Positions 26,094-35,062 are shown, numbered from the stretch's first letter. The stretch: 45,600 bases of DNA from Streptomyces soli (GCF_003999195.1 NZ_RJVR01000135.1:1-45600), one strand, 5' to 3'. The notes: generated by a model from the letters alone, not told the origin. Made by a program: numbers and translations.

Positions 26094-27038
26094 ATGATCG
26101 GGCAGAAGACACAGCAGGTCGGGATCTGGCCACGGCTGCGGGTGGCAGACTGGGCCGAGACCCGGGACACACTGCACATGTGGACCCAGATCGTCGGCAA
26201 GATCCGGCTGGCCCACGCACCCATGCTCAACCACTGGTGGCAGGTCGCCCTTTACGTCACCCCGCAGGGGCTGACCACTTCCGGGATCCCGTACCGGACT
26301 GGCGCGTTCGATATCGAGTTCGACTTCGTCGACCACCGGCTTCGCATTCGTGTCAGCGACGGAAGCCGGCGTGAGCTGGTGCTGGAGCCCAAGCCGGTGT
26401 CCCAGTTCTACGCCGAGACCATGGGCGCGCTCGGAGAACTGGGCATTCAGACGCGAATACACCCGCGGCCAAACGAGGTGGAGCCGGCTATCCCGTTCGC
26501 TGACGACTACCGGCACGCCTCCTACGACCCGCACGCTGCGCGCCTGTTCTGGGGCCAACTGCTCCAGGCGAGCCGGGTGTTCGGGGAGTTCCGGTCCCAT
26601 TTCGTCGGCAAGGCCAGCCCCGTGCATTTCTTCTGGGGGTCGATGGACCTGGCCTGCACCTGCTTCTCCGGGCGGCCCGCGCCGCCGCATCCCCCCGGCG
26701 GTGTCCCCAACTTGCCGGACCGGGTGACAAGGGAGGCGTACTCCGCGGAGATGTCCAGCTGCGGGTTCTGGCCCGGCGGCGGTGAGGAGGGCGGGTTCTA
26801 CGCCTACGCCTATCCCGAACCAGCCGGCTTCGCCGACTATCCGGTCCGCCCCGCAGGGGCGTCATACCAGCGGGAGAGTGGTGAGTTCGTGCTGCCCTAT
26901 GAGGCGGTTGCCGCCGCCGCCGATCCGGACCGGGCGCTGAGTGAATTCCTGCACAGCACCTATGAGGCGACCGCCGAGTTGGGCGGCTGGGACCGGGCGG
27001 CGTTGGAGGCCGACCCACGCCGCTGGAAACACCGCTAA
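26094..27038 (+). CDS. DUF5996-family protein
   Basis: A 314-residue protein starting at ATG 26094 behind GGGAGGA. Signature stretches are MWTQIVGKIRLAHAPMLNHW WQVALYVTPQGL, IEFDFVDHRLRIRVSDGSRR, PFADDYRHASYDPHAARLFW and SPVHFFWGSMDLACTCFSGR, which define DUF5996. Trp-, His- and Cys-rich motifs suggest ligand or metal binding, but no reaction is known. No signal peptide is seen. Its placement behind the DyP genes suggests the same transcription unit. Confidence 0.85.
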   Translation: MIGQKTQQVGIWPRLRVADWAETRDTLHMWTQIVGKIRLAHAPMLNHWWQVALYVTPQGLTTSGIPYRTGAFDIEFDFVDHRLRIRVSDGSRRELVLEPKPVSQFYAETMGALGELGIQTRIHPRPNEVEPAIPFADDYRHASYDPHAARLFWGQLLQASRVFGEFRSHFVGKASPVHFFWGSMDLACTCFSGRPAPPHPPGGVPNLPDRVTREAYSAEMSSCGFWPGGGEEGGFYAYAYPEPAGFADYPVRPAGASYQRESGEFVLPYEAVAAAADPDRALSEFLHSTYEATAELGGWDRAALEADPRRWKHR

Positions 27039-27061
27039 CAACAGACATAGAGCGTGGTCGG

Positions 27062-27082
27062 CGCAGCCCCGCTGGGGCTGCG
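27062..27082. terminator. Hairpin between DUF5996 gene and acyl-CoA synthetase
   Basis: CGCAGCCCC, loop GCT, GGGGCTGCG form a perfect 9-bp stem 24 bases after the DUF5996 stop and about 40 bases before the next start. There is no U-tract. It may partly terminate transcription and separate the two genes. Confidence 0.5.
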
Positions 27083-27119
27083 TGGCCGAAAGACCAGAAT
27101 GCCGGAGAGAGGAGCTGGC

Positions 27120-28622
27120 ATGAACCTCGCATCTCACGTGGTGGGCAGCGCTCGGACTCATCCGGATCGCGCCGCGCTGCGTCTCGGGGACGACAGCGTT
27201 TCCTATCGCACGCTCGACGAGCGCAGTGCCCGCATGGCCGGACTGCTCCACGACCGCGGCGTGAAACCCGGCGATCGAGTTGCGATCATGCTGCCCAACA
27301 CCCCGGAGTTCGCGATCGCCTACTTCGGCGTGCTCCGGGCCGGCGGCATCGTCGTTCCGATGAACCCCCTGCTCAAGTCTCGGGAGGTCGCCTACTACCT
27401 CGGCGACTCAGGTGCCCGGCTGGTGTTCGCCTGGCACGCCGTCGCCGACGAGGCGCGGGCCGGTGCGCGGCAGGCCGGGGCCGACGCGGTCGTCGTCAGT
27501 CCCGGGGCATTCGACGAGCTGCTGGTGTCCGCCCCACCCCTTGAGGACGTGACCGACCGGCACGAGGACGACACCGCGGTGGTCCTCTACACCTCGGGGA
27601 CGACCGGTCAGCCGAAGGGGGCCGAACTGACCCACGCCAACCTCGCCCGCAACTGCGACATCGTGGCCGCCGAGCTGCTCCGGCTCACCGCCGACGATGT
27701 GATTTTCGGTGGGCTGCCGCTGTTCCACGCGTTCGGACAGACCTGCACCCTCAACGCCGCCGTCGCCTCCGGCGCGTGCCTGACGCTGCTGCCGCGCTTC
27801 GACGCCGGGAAGGCACTGGGAATCCTCGGCGAGCACGGGGTGACCGTCTTCGCCGGGGTGCCGACGGTATTCAGCAGGCTGTTGCAGCAGCCCGGCCGGG
27901 ACGCCTACGACGACTCCCGGCTGCGTGTGTCCCTGTCCGGCGGCGCGGCGATGCCGGTCCAGGTGCTGAGCGACTTCCAGGCCGCGTTCCACTGCCCGGT
28001 GCTCGAAGGGTATGGACTGTCGGAGACCTCGCCCGTCGCCTCGTTCAACAACCTGCAGGCCGGCCCGAAGCCGGGTTCGGTCGGCACCCCGATCCGGGGC
28101 GTCGAGATGCGGGTGGTCGACAAGGACGGCAAGGAGGTACCGCACGGGGAAACCGGCGAGATCACGATCCGCGGGCACAACGTGATGAAGCGATATTGGC
28201 GACGCCCCGAGGAGACCGCCGCCGTGATCCGGGACGGTTGGTTGCATACCGGCGACATCGGCCGGGTCGACCAGGACGGATACTTCTGGATCGTCGGCCG
28301 GACGAAGGACGTGATCATTCGCGGCGGATACAACGTGTACCCCCGCGAAGTCGAGGCCGTGCTGTACGAGCATCCGGCGGTGGCCGATGCCGCGGTCGTC
28401 GGCCTCCCCAACCCCGATCTCGGTGAGGAGGTCGGCGCGGCGGTCGTTCTCAAGCCGGGCGCCCACGCCACGGCCGAGGAACTGCGTGATTACGTCAAAG
28501 GCCAGGTAGCCGCCTACAAGTATCCGCGGAAGGTGTGGATCACGGACACGCTGCCGAAGGGGCCCACCGGCAAGGTCCTCAAGCGGGAGATCGTCCCGCC
28601 GGCCGAGCCGGACAGGCGATGA
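27120..28622 (+). CDS. Long-chain/medium-chain acyl-CoA synthetase (AMP-forming)
   Basis: A 500-residue ANL-superfamily ligase that adenylates a carboxylic acid and transfers it to CoA. ATG 27120 follows AGAGGAG. Motifs are in order: YTSGTTGQPKGAELTHANLA (P-loop), GYGLSETSPVASFN, GWLHTGDIGRVDQDGYFWIV, and the A10 lysine in PKGPTGKVLKREI. The length and motif spacing fit FadD-type enzymes. A repetitive GC-rich spacer follows. It may supply acyl-CoA to the catabolic genes or to the downstream KS-oxoamine synthase; neither link is proven. Confidence 0.92.
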   Translation: MNLASHVVGSARTHPDRAALRLGDDSVSYRTLDERSARMAGLLHDRGVKPGDRVAIMLPNTPEFAIAYFGVLRAGGIVVPMNPLLKSREVAYYLGDSGARLVFAWHAVADEARAGARQAGADAVVVSPGAFDELLVSAPPLEDVTDRHEDDTAVVLYTSGTTGQPKGAELTHANLARNCDIVAAELLRLTADDVIFGGLPLFHAFGQTCTLNAAVASGACLTLLPRFDAGKALGILGEHGVTVFAGVPTVFSRLLQQPGRDAYDDSRLRVSLSGGAAMPVQVLSDFQAAFHCPVLEGYGLSETSPVASFNNLQAGPKPGSVGTPIRGVEMRVVDKDGKEVPHGETGEITIRGHNVMKRYWRRPEETAAVIRDGWLHTGDIGRVDQDGYFWIVGRTKDVIIRGGYNVYPREVEAVLYEHPAVADAAVVGLPNPDLGEEVGAAVVLKPGAHATAEELRDYVKGQVAAYKYPRKVWITDTLPKGPTGKVLKREIVPPAEPDRR

Positions 28623-29338
28623 GGCGACTGAGCTCGCATGGGTCTGCGATCTGTCCGACGGTCGAGCCGGTGTGTGAAGATGCTCAGGTTGCAGATGAGC
28701 GCCCAGAGGACATCGGGGCGAAGCAGGGACATCATTCGGAGCTGCGGTTTCGGCGGGCGGCCGCCAGGTTTGCCTCCCAGATCTCCGCCCGGCACGCGCT
28801 TTGCCTGTTCCCTCTTTTTCTGGGGTTCCCGCGATAGGGGCGGGCCCCGCCCTTGCAAGGCGGGCCTGACTCGTGGCAACGAGGGCTCCAACGGGGAGAG
28901 AGAAGCTCTCTGTAATCCGCCTATAGGTTGCCCGCGGTGTTGTGCGCGTGCTTGCCGGGGCGGTCTGGGCGGGTGTGTCGCGCGCGGCGTCGGCCGGGTC
29001 AGGGTGTATGTACTACTGAGACATCGCCGGGGATGCCGGGGGAGGCGGTTTTGGGCGGTGACAATCCCTCAGGTGTGGCCGTGGGCGGTCGTCGGCCTGT
29101 TGGGTGGGTCCTTTCACTTCTCTGCGCCGGTGTGAGGCCGTGAAAGGCCGTCGGAGCGACCAGCTCGTCGACGAACTGCAGAAGCTCACCGCACGGTGAC
29201 CCGCGTGCCTGGGCCACCGCTGACGAGCACGAACTCATTCCTCGCTGACGGCTGAAGAGGGTGGGCATCCACCGCCGCGTGGTATCCCCTGACGCACCTG
29301 TCACAGAAGCCACACATACTCGCGCTAGTGTGCGGGGG
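28623..29338. other. Long intergenic region before the oxoamine-synthase operon
   Basis: No gene is recognised. A minus-strand frame near 28640-28800 reads LRPDVLWALICNLSIF but has no other support. About 28845-28868 contains a near-perfect inverted repeat (CCCGCCCTTGCAAGGCGGG) that could terminate the acyl-CoA synthetase transcript. 28899-28913 (agagagaagctctct) is another small inverted repeat. Near the end, TAGTGT at 29330-29335 could be a -10 element that would put the transcript start at or next to the GTG start of the epimerase gene. Confidence 0.45.
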
Positions 29339-30286
29339 GTGAGCCTTTCTGTCGTTTTAGGTTTCGGGCCCGCCGGCGCCGCCACTGCACGGCTGCTGGC
29401 CGAAAAAGGGCATTTAGTACGAGTCGTCACCACGTCGGGCCGGAGTCCGGAGCCCGGCATTGAGCATGTCGCGTTGGACGCGACGGACAGCAAGCGGCTG
29501 ATCGAGGCCGCGCAGGGCGCGGCCGCGATCTACGGCTGTGCTGCACCGCCCTATCATCGCTGGGTGAGTGAATGGCCTCCGCTGGCCTCGTCGGTGTGCG
29601 CGGCGGCCGAGGCGACCGGGGCGGTCCTGGTCATGCTGGGCAACCTTTACGGCTACGGTCCGGTGGATGGTCATGGTCCCCTGACCGAGGACCTGCCGCT
29701 GGCGGCGACCGGCCCCAAGGGGCGGGTGCGCGCCGCCGTTTGGGAGCAGGCGCGGAAACTGCATGAGCAGGGCCGTATCAAGGCGGTCGAGGTGCGGGCC
29801 TCGGACTTCTTCGGGCCCGGCGTGACCGACGGCGGGCACTTGGCCGCGCGGGTCATGCCGCGGCTGCTGCGCGGCAAGCCGGTTTCCACGCTGGGGGATC
29901 CGGACGCCCCGCACAGCTGGAGCTATCTCCCCGATGTGGCCGGGGCCCTGGTCGAGGTGGCGGGCGAGGAACGGGCCTGGGGGCGGGCCTGGCACGTCCC
30001 GACGGAGCCCGCGCTGTCCGCTCGGGAGATGGTCGGGCGTCTTGCCGCTCGGTCGGACGTGGGGCCGGTCGCGGTGCGCAGGCTGCCACCGGCCGTGATG
30101 GGGGTCGTGTCGGTTTTCTCCCCGCTGATCCGTGAACTGAGGGAGATCCGTTATCAGTTCGATCACTCCTTCGTGGTTGATTCGAGCGCTTACGAAGCCG
30201 CATTCGGGGTACGGGCCACCTCCATCGATGAGCAGGTCACGGTGACGGTGGACTGGTGGCGTGAGCGGCTGGCGGCCGCCGGGTGA
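29339..30286 (+). CDS. NAD-dependent epimerase/dehydratase (extended SDR) with two TTA codons
   Basis: A 315-residue extended-SDR protein. The N-terminal Rossmann motif VVLGFGPAGAATARLLAEKG is followed by VLVMLGNLYGYGPVDGHGPL, EVRASDFFGPGV and SWSYLPDVAGALVEVAGEE. The start is GTG 29339. Two leucines are encoded by TTA (29357-29359 and 29414-29416), rare in such GC-rich genomes and normally a mark of bldA-dependent, developmentally timed genes. Its stop overlaps the GTG of the KS-oxoamine synthase (GTGA), so it probably acts on that enzyme's product, for example by reducing the keto group of an alpha-oxoamine. Confidence 0.85.
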   Translation: MSLSVVLGFGPAGAATARLLAEKGHLVRVVTTSGRSPEPGIEHVALDATDSKRLIEAAQGAAAIYGCAAPPYHRWVSEWPPLASSVCAAAEATGAVLVMLGNLYGYGPVDGHGPLTEDLPLAATGPKGRVRAAVWEQARKLHEQGRIKAVEVRASDFFGPGVTDGGHLAARVMPRLLRGKPVSTLGDPDAPHSWSYLPDVAGALVEVAGEERAWGRAWHVPTEPALSAREMVGRLAARSDVGPVAVRRLPPAVMGVVSVFSPLIRELREIRYQFDHSFVVDSSAYEAAFGVRATSIDEQVTVTVDWWRERLAAAG

Positions 30287-33200
30287 CGTCTGTGACAGCG
30301 AACGATTCCATGGTGGGTTCAGCGGGAGCGCGGCGTGATGACGTCGCGATTGTGGGGATGGCCTGCCGGTTTCCGGGGGCGCGGAATGTGAACCAGTACT
30401 GGCGGCTCCTCAACTCCCCGCAGGCGCAGTTTTCCACCGTCCCCGACTCGCGGTGGCGCGCTGCCACCTTCCTCAGCGACAGCCTGCGTGATTCGTCCTC
30501 GGCCTATACGGACACCATGGCGCTGCTGCCGGATGTGGGCCACTTCGACGCGGTGCACTACGGCATCCCGCCGCGGCGGGCCAGGTCGATGGATCCTCAG
30601 CACCGGCTGCTGATCGACCTGGCCCGTGAGGCGATCCAGGACGCGGGGTGGGAGGCGGAGGGGTTCGACCGCGAGGAGACCTCGGTGATGACGTCACTTA
30701 CCGAGAGCGGCTACCGCGAGATCAGCACCATGCAGATCCGGATACGTCAACTGGCCGGTGGCGAGTTCGGGGTGCGGGCGAGTGATCCTGGGTGGCTCGA
30801 GACGGTCCGCGCGGTCGATGGGCTGCACGGTACGTCGGTTGCCGGACTCCTGGTCAACATGGGGCCGAACACGATCAGCTCGGTCTTCGATCTGCATGGC
30901 GAGAGCTACGCGCTGGACTCGGCGTGTTCCGGTGGGCTCATGGCCGTGGCCAACGCCGTGTTCGCACTGCGCGCGGGGCGGTGTCGCATCGCACTGGCGG
31001 GTGGCGCCCAACTGGTGCTCACCCCTGACCTGTTGGTCGGGCTGTGTCGGATCGGCGCCATCTCGCGCAGTGGCAGGTGCCTGCCGTTCGGCGCGGAGGC
31101 CGATGGTTTCGTTCTGGGGGAGGGCGCCGGGGTCCTGGTGTTGCGGTCCCTGGCCGATGCGCTGGTAGCCGGTGATCGGGTCTATGCGGTGATCCGGGGT
31201 GTGGGAACGGCCAATGACGGGAGGGTGCAGGGCGGTATGCATCCCCAGGCGGCCGGTCAGCTGAGGGCGTTGCGCCGGGCCTACCGTGATGCGGGCCTGA
31301 CCCCGGACTCGGTGGGTTACCTGGAGGCGCACGGGACCGGGACCACGGTCGGCGATCCGGTCGAGGTCGGTGTCCTGCGCGAACTGCGCGGTGAGCGGGG
31401 TGCACCCGCCTTTCTCGGCGCGGTGAAGGCGGTGGTCGGGCACTCGCTCAATGCCGCGGGGATGGCCGGAGTCATCAAGACCGTTCTGGCCGTGCAGCGG
31501 GGAGTGATACCGCCGCAGCCACGGTTCGACCTGGCCGACCGTTCCGCGCTCGACGCCGCGCGGCTGACCATCCCGACTTCGCCGACCCGATGGCCGGCGT
31601 CCGGGCAACCGCGCCGGGCGGGGGTGAGCGCCTTCGGCTTCGGCGGCACCGGTGTCCACCTGGTGGTGGAGGAGTGCACCACGGCACCGGTCCGCCCGGT
31701 ACCGGACGGCGGGCCGCACCTGCTGGTGCTCAGCGCCCGCGACCGGGCCGGGCTGGCCCGTTACGCCCGGGAACTGGCGCACACCATCGCCGGGGACCAG
31801 CTGCCGCTGGCCCAGGTGGCGGACACCCTGGCTCGCCGGGCTCCGTTCGCGGAACGACTTGCCGTGGTGGCGGAGGACGCCGCTGACGCCGCCACCAAAC
31901 TGACCGCAGCGGCTGAGGCCGTGGCGGGCCGTACCGGAGCGCTGGGGCCGGGGCAGATGGTCGGCACGGTGCCCCCCGGTGAGCTGCCGGAGGTCGCCGT
32001 GCCGGCGCCGGGCTCGCTGTCCGCCCAGGCACGCACAGCCGCGTTGGCCCAGCTCGCGGAGCGCGCCGTCACCGGCTCGGGGCTTCGTCCGGTGATGGAG
32101 CAAATACCTCCGTGCACCTTGCCGCCGAGTCCGCTCGCCCCGCGCCACCACTGGGCGGTGGAGGAGTCGGCTCGCGAGGTGGCGGACCAGCCCGCTCTGG
32201 TGGACGCGCCCGAGGCGGCGCCTGCGGCGGCGCGGGCCGATGGCGCATCGGCAGCATCCATCGTGCTCGAAGCGGTGTCGCGGACCGGCGTCTTCCCCCT
32301 GTCCGACCTGAACGGGCGGATGGCGCTGGTGACCGATCTCGGCTTCGACTCCCTGATGTTGCAGGAGCTGGAGGTCAACATCGGGAAACGGATACCGGGC
32401 TTCCGCACCGAGGAGATCTTCTCGCCCGGCCTCACCATCGAGCGGCTGATCGCGCTGGCCGATCCGCACCCCGCGCAGCCGCCGGCCCCCGGTGAGCTGC
32501 TGCCCCAGCAGACGCGGGCGGACTGGGACGCCGCGACCGCGTGCGTCGATGACTTCCTTGAGGTGCGGCAGTTCGAGGAGCGCTTGAGCTCGATCGCCGG
32601 CAGTGGTGCCGGCTTCCCGTATTTTAGGGTCCATCAGGGCAACATCCGCGACACGACCGTGATCGGCGGCCGGGAGTACCTGTCCTTCGGCAGCTACAAC
32701 TACCTGGGACTCTCCGGCCATCCGGCGGTCAACGAGGCCGTGCACCAGGCGGTGGACCAGTATGGGACCTCGGTCTCCGCCAGCCGGGTGCTCTCCGGCG
32801 AACGGGACCTGACCGTAACGCTGGAGCGGGCGCTCGCCGACTTCCTCGGGGTCGGGGACTGCCTGGCGCTGGTGAGCGGCCATGCCACCAATGTCACCGC
32901 GATAGGGCACCTCGTGGGCGAGCAGGACCTCGTGGTGCACGATGCGCTCGCCCACGACAGCATCCTCCAGGGCTGCGCATTGTCCGGGGCGGCGCGACGC
33001 CCGTTCGCCCACAACGACATCGGCCGGCTGGAACACATGCTGCGGCTCAACCGGTCCCGGTTCCGGCGGGTACTGATCGCGGTCGAGGGCGCCTACAGCA
33101 TGGACGGCGACCTGGTCGACCTGCCCGCCGTGATCGAGCTGAAGAAGCGTTACGGCGCTTTGCTGATGGTCGATGAGGCGCACAGCATCGGCACCGTGGG

Positions 33201-33738
33201 CGAACGCGGCCGTGGCGTTGGCGAGTTCTTCGGCGTCGACCGGTCGGAGGTGGATCTGTGGATGGGCACCTTGTCCAAGGCCTTCGCCAGCTGCGGCGGT
33301 TACCTCGGCGGCTCGGCCCGGATGGTGCGGTGGCTGCGGCACACGCTGCCGGGTTTCGTCTACAGCGTCGGCCTGACCCCGGCCAACGCGGCCGCGGCGC
33401 TGGCCGCCACCGAGCTGATCGTCGCGGAACCGCACCGGGTGCGCACTCTGCGGCGGAACGCGGAACTCTTCGGCGGCCTGGCCGCCTCGGCCGGTCTGGC
33501 GACGGGCTCCAGTGCCAACACTCCGATCGTGCCGTGTGTCCTCGGCGACTCGGCCAGGACCCTGCGCGTCGCGGACGCTCTGTTCGACCGGGGTGTCATC
33601 GCCGATCCGATCTTCCACCCCGCTGTGGAGGAGGGGCTCGCGAGGCTGCGGTTCTTTGTCACCAGCGAACACCGTGAGGACGACATCCGACGGGCCGTGT
33701 CGATCCTGGCCGAGGAGGTGGCATCCGCCGGGGGATGA
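30283..33738 (+). CDS. Ketosynthase-ACP-alpha-oxoamine synthase fusion (PKS/AONS)
   Basis: An 1151-residue fusion. KS at about residues 18-460 has C215 in DSACSGG, H350 in EAHGTGT and H387 in VVGHSLNAAG, the complete triad of a modular-type ketosynthase. A KS-to-AT-type linker follows (LLVLSARDRAGLARYARELA), but the acyltransferase is missing; the sequence passes to a post-AT-like LPPSPLAPRHHWA. ACP is at about 655-735 with the phosphopantetheine Ser690 in DLGFDSLM. A PLP-dependent oxoamine synthase (BioF/KBL-like) is at about 770-1150 with DEAHSIG (D964, H967) and the PLP lysine K999 in LSKAFASCGGYLGG. Predicted chemistry: one condensation, then decarboxylative capture of the ACP-bound acyl by an amino acid, releasing an alpha-aminoketone. 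It is translationally coupled to the epimerase upstream. Confidence 0.93.
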   Translation: MTSVTANDSMVGSAGARRDDVAIVGMACRFPGARNVNQYWRLLNSPQAQFSTVPDSRWRAATFLSDSLRDSSSAYTDTMALLPDVGHFDAVHYGIPPRRARSMDPQHRLLIDLAREAIQDAGWEAEGFDREETSVMTSLTESGYREISTMQIRIRQLAGGEFGVRASDPGWLETVRAVDGLHGTSVAGLLVNMGPNTISSVFDLHGESYALDSACSGGLMAVANAVFALRAGRCRIALAGGAQLVLTPDLLVGLCRIGAISRSGRCLPFGAEADGFVLGEGAGVLVLRSLADALVAGDRVYAVIRGVGTANDGRVQGGMHPQAAGQLRALRRAYRDAGLTPDSVGYLEAHGTGTTVGDPVEVGVLRELRGERGAPAFLGAVKAVVGHSLNAAGMAGVIKTVLAVQRGVIPPQPRFDLADRSALDAARLTIPTSPTRWPASGQPRRAGVSAFGFGGTGVHLVVEECTTAPVRPVPDGGPHLLVLSARDRAGLARYARELAHTIAGDQLPLAQVADTLARRAPFAERLAVVAEDAADAATKLTAAAEAVAGRTGALGPGQMVGTVPPGELPEVAVPAPGSLSAQARTAALAQLAERAVTGSGLRPVMEQIPPCTLPPSPLAPRHHWAVEESAREVADQPALVDAPEAAPAAARADGASAASIVLEAVSRTGVFPLSDLNGRMALVTDLGFDSLMLQELEVNIGKRIPGFRTEEIFSPGLTIERLIALADPHPAQPPAPGELLPQQTRADWDAATACVDDFLEVRQFEERLSSIAGSGAGFPYFRVHQGNIRDTTVIGGREYLSFGSYNYLGLSGHPAVNEAVHQAVDQYGTSVSASRVLSGERDLTVTLERALADFLGVGDCLALVSGHATNVTAIGHLVGEQDLVVHDALAHDSILQGCALSGAARRPFAHNDIGRLEHMLRLNRSRFRRVLIAVEGAYSMDGDLVDLPAVIELKKRYGALLMVDEAHSIGTVGERGRGVGEFFGVDRSEVDLWMGTLSKAFASCGGYLGGSARMVRWLRHTLPGFVYSVGLTPANAAAALAATELIVAEPHRVRTLRRNAELFGGLAASAGLATGSSANTPIVPCVLGDSARTLRVADALFDRGVIADPIFHPAVEEGLARLRFFVTSEHREDDIRRAVSILAEEVASAGG

Positions 33739-33746
33739 GTAACGCG

Positions 33747-34316
33747 TCAGATCAGGGTGCGTTCGATCCGGCTGAGCAGGGCGCTTTTTCCGGATTCTCC
33801 GCCTTCCTCGGCCGCAGGCACGCCAGGCCGCTCCCCGGTGCTTCCCACCCGCCTGGAGAGCAGATAGGCGATGATCTCGGCTTCCTGTTCCTGAACGTCG
33901 TCATAGGTCGCGCGCAGGAGCATGTCACGCACGAGGTCGGGGTCGAGGTTGGGGAACAGGAGGCGGGCACTCGCCTCGTCCAGCCAACCTGCCCCGCGAT
34001 GGCAGCAGATGATGTGGCCCAGCTCGTGCAAGATGATGTGCTCCTGATGCGCGCTGGTGGTGTTGGCGTCGTAGAAGATGAGGTCCTCGTCGCGCGCGGC
34101 GACCCACATGCCGCACGGGTGCGACGCGGGCATCTGCATCGGGACCAGCGTGATGGGACGGTTGCGGATCTCGCCGAGGTAGCGGCAGAGTTCGGCCACA
34201 TCGGCCACCGTCGGCAGATCGAGTTCAGCGATGTGCTGCGCGCCGGCCTTCCGGAGCCTCCTGAGCTGACTGCGGCGGTCCTGATCGGCCGACCGCCCCT
34301 TCCCGGTCCCCCTCAC
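33747..34316 (-). CDS. ImmA/IrrE-family metallopeptidase
   Basis: A 189-residue protein with the zinc motif HEIILHELGHIICCH-like (HELGH, in QEHIILHELGHIICCHRGAG) and a downstream acidic residue in WLDEASARL. Members of this family cleave or regulate a partner XRE-type repressor. It starts at GTG 34316, 13 bases after the XRE gene stop, so the two are an operon. The C-terminal 30 residues (PGVPAAEEGGESGKSALLSR) are low-complexity. It is convergent with the KS-oxoamine synthase, with only eight bases between the stops. Confidence 0.85.
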   Translation of the reverse strand: MRGTGKGRSADQDRRSQLRRLRKAGAQHIAELDLPTVADVAELCRYLGEIRNRPITLVPMQMPASHPCGMWVAARDEDLIFYDANTTSAHQEHIILHELGHIICCHRGAGWLDEASARLLFPNLDPDLVRDMLLRATYDDVQEQEAEIIAYLLSRRVGSTGERPGVPAAEEGGESGKSALLSRIERTLI

Positions 34317-34329
34317 TGGCCTGTGCCCC

Positions 34330-34770
34330 TCACTCGCTGGCCGAGGGGCCGGCGACGGGCGGAAGACCCTGCATCTGCCGGTACTGGTCCATGATGGCCG
34401 TGATGGCCTGGAGGTTCTCCTTCTTCATCCCGGCCGCCCGCATCGCCACCGCACGGACCCCTGCCTGCCGCAGCGCCTCGATGGCGGCGACCTCGCTGAG
34501 CACCGACTCGGCGACCTGGTCGTCGAAGAAGTAGGCGACCGACACGCCGAAGAAGCGAGCCAGGGCAGCCAGTAGGTCCGGTGAGGGATTGGAGCGTTTA
34601 CCCGTCCGCAACTGCGACAAATACACACCCCCGACCTTCAGTTCGGGGTTGACCCCCTTCAGCTCCTCCGCAACCTCGGCATTGGTCCAGTTCTTGCCCT
34701 TGGGGCGAACCGTCTTGAAGAGGTTGTCCAGACGCACTGCCAGTACGGGCCGGTCGTCAGTCTCGGACAT
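34330..34770 (-). CDS. XRE-family helix-turn-helix regulator
   Basis: A 146-residue regulator. ATG 34770 (MSETDDRPV) is chosen because GGGAGGGAG lies seven bases upstream; seven further codons are open before it. The HTH is NWTNAEVAEELKGVNPELKV GGVYLSQLRTGKRSNPSPDL, followed by ARFFGVSVAYFFDD, a common Streptomyces type. A short helical C-terminus follows (IEALRQAGVRAVAMRAAGMK). It is paired with the ImmA/IrrE peptidase, so induction by proteolysis of the regulator is a reasonable model. Repeated sites in its own upstream region look like its operators. Confidence 0.88.
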   Translation of the reverse strand: MSETDDRPVLAVRLDNLFKTVRPKGKNWTNAEVAEELKGVNPELKVGGVYLSQLRTGKRSNPSPDLLAALARFFGVSVAYFFDDQVAESVLSEVAAIEALRQAGVRAVAMRAAGMKKENLQAITAIMDQYRQMQGLPPVAGPSASE

Positions 34771-34808
34771 GGTGAATCTCCCTCCCGTCACCTCCTCGGC
34801 CTTTTGCT

Positions 34809-34900
34809 CTCAGCTATCCGTCAGTTTCGCAGATTAGCTGTCAGTTGACAATCTGCCGGGACTCCGCCAACGTGGACCTCGTCGATAGCTGGCAGCTAAC
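34809..34900. promoter_or_regulatory. Array of related operator-like sites upstream of the XRE gene
   Basis: Three related sites occur: AGCTATCCGTCAGTTT (34812-34827), TAGCTGTCAGTTGACA (34835-34850) and ATAGCTGGCAGCTAACT (34885-34901). The second contains the palindrome TGTCA-GT-TGACA. The third contains TAGCT-GGC-AGCTA. The AT-rich, symmetric sequences stand out from the GC-rich surroundings and sit in the promoter region of the XRE-ImmA operon. Autoregulation is the likely role. Confidence 0.6.
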
Positions 34901-35026
34901 TTTGCTCACGGGGGTAGCCGAGTTGGTTGCCGGTCATGTCGGCCTGGCCTGCCCCCTCCGGGGGGGGTGGGTCGGTCGGGCCGGGCGGGGCACACCCGCA
35001 CGGCCCGACAGGAAACACGGGGGAAG

Positions 35027-35059
35027 CCCGCTCGGCCTGACGGGGACAGGCCGAGCGGG
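35027..35059 (-). terminator. Terminator hairpin of the TetR-membrane protein operon
   Basis: CCCGCTCGGCCTG (35027-35039), loop acgggga, CAGGCCGAGCGGG (35047-35059) form a perfect 13-bp stem. It begins three bases after the stop codon of the membrane protein on the minus strand, so it is an obvious terminator, although there is no U-tract, as is usual in Streptomyces. Confidence 0.8.
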
Positions 35060-35062
35060 AGC

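Noticed and set aside
28640..28800. Minus-strand frame LRPDVLWALICNLSIF as a transposase or maturase relic
   Set aside because: No second motif was found and it lies in a low-complexity spacer.
30694..33672. 992-codon minus-strand frame opposite the KS-AONS gene
   Set aside because: Antisense shadow of a strongly biased GC gene; composition is Arg/Gly/Pro/His-rich with no motif.
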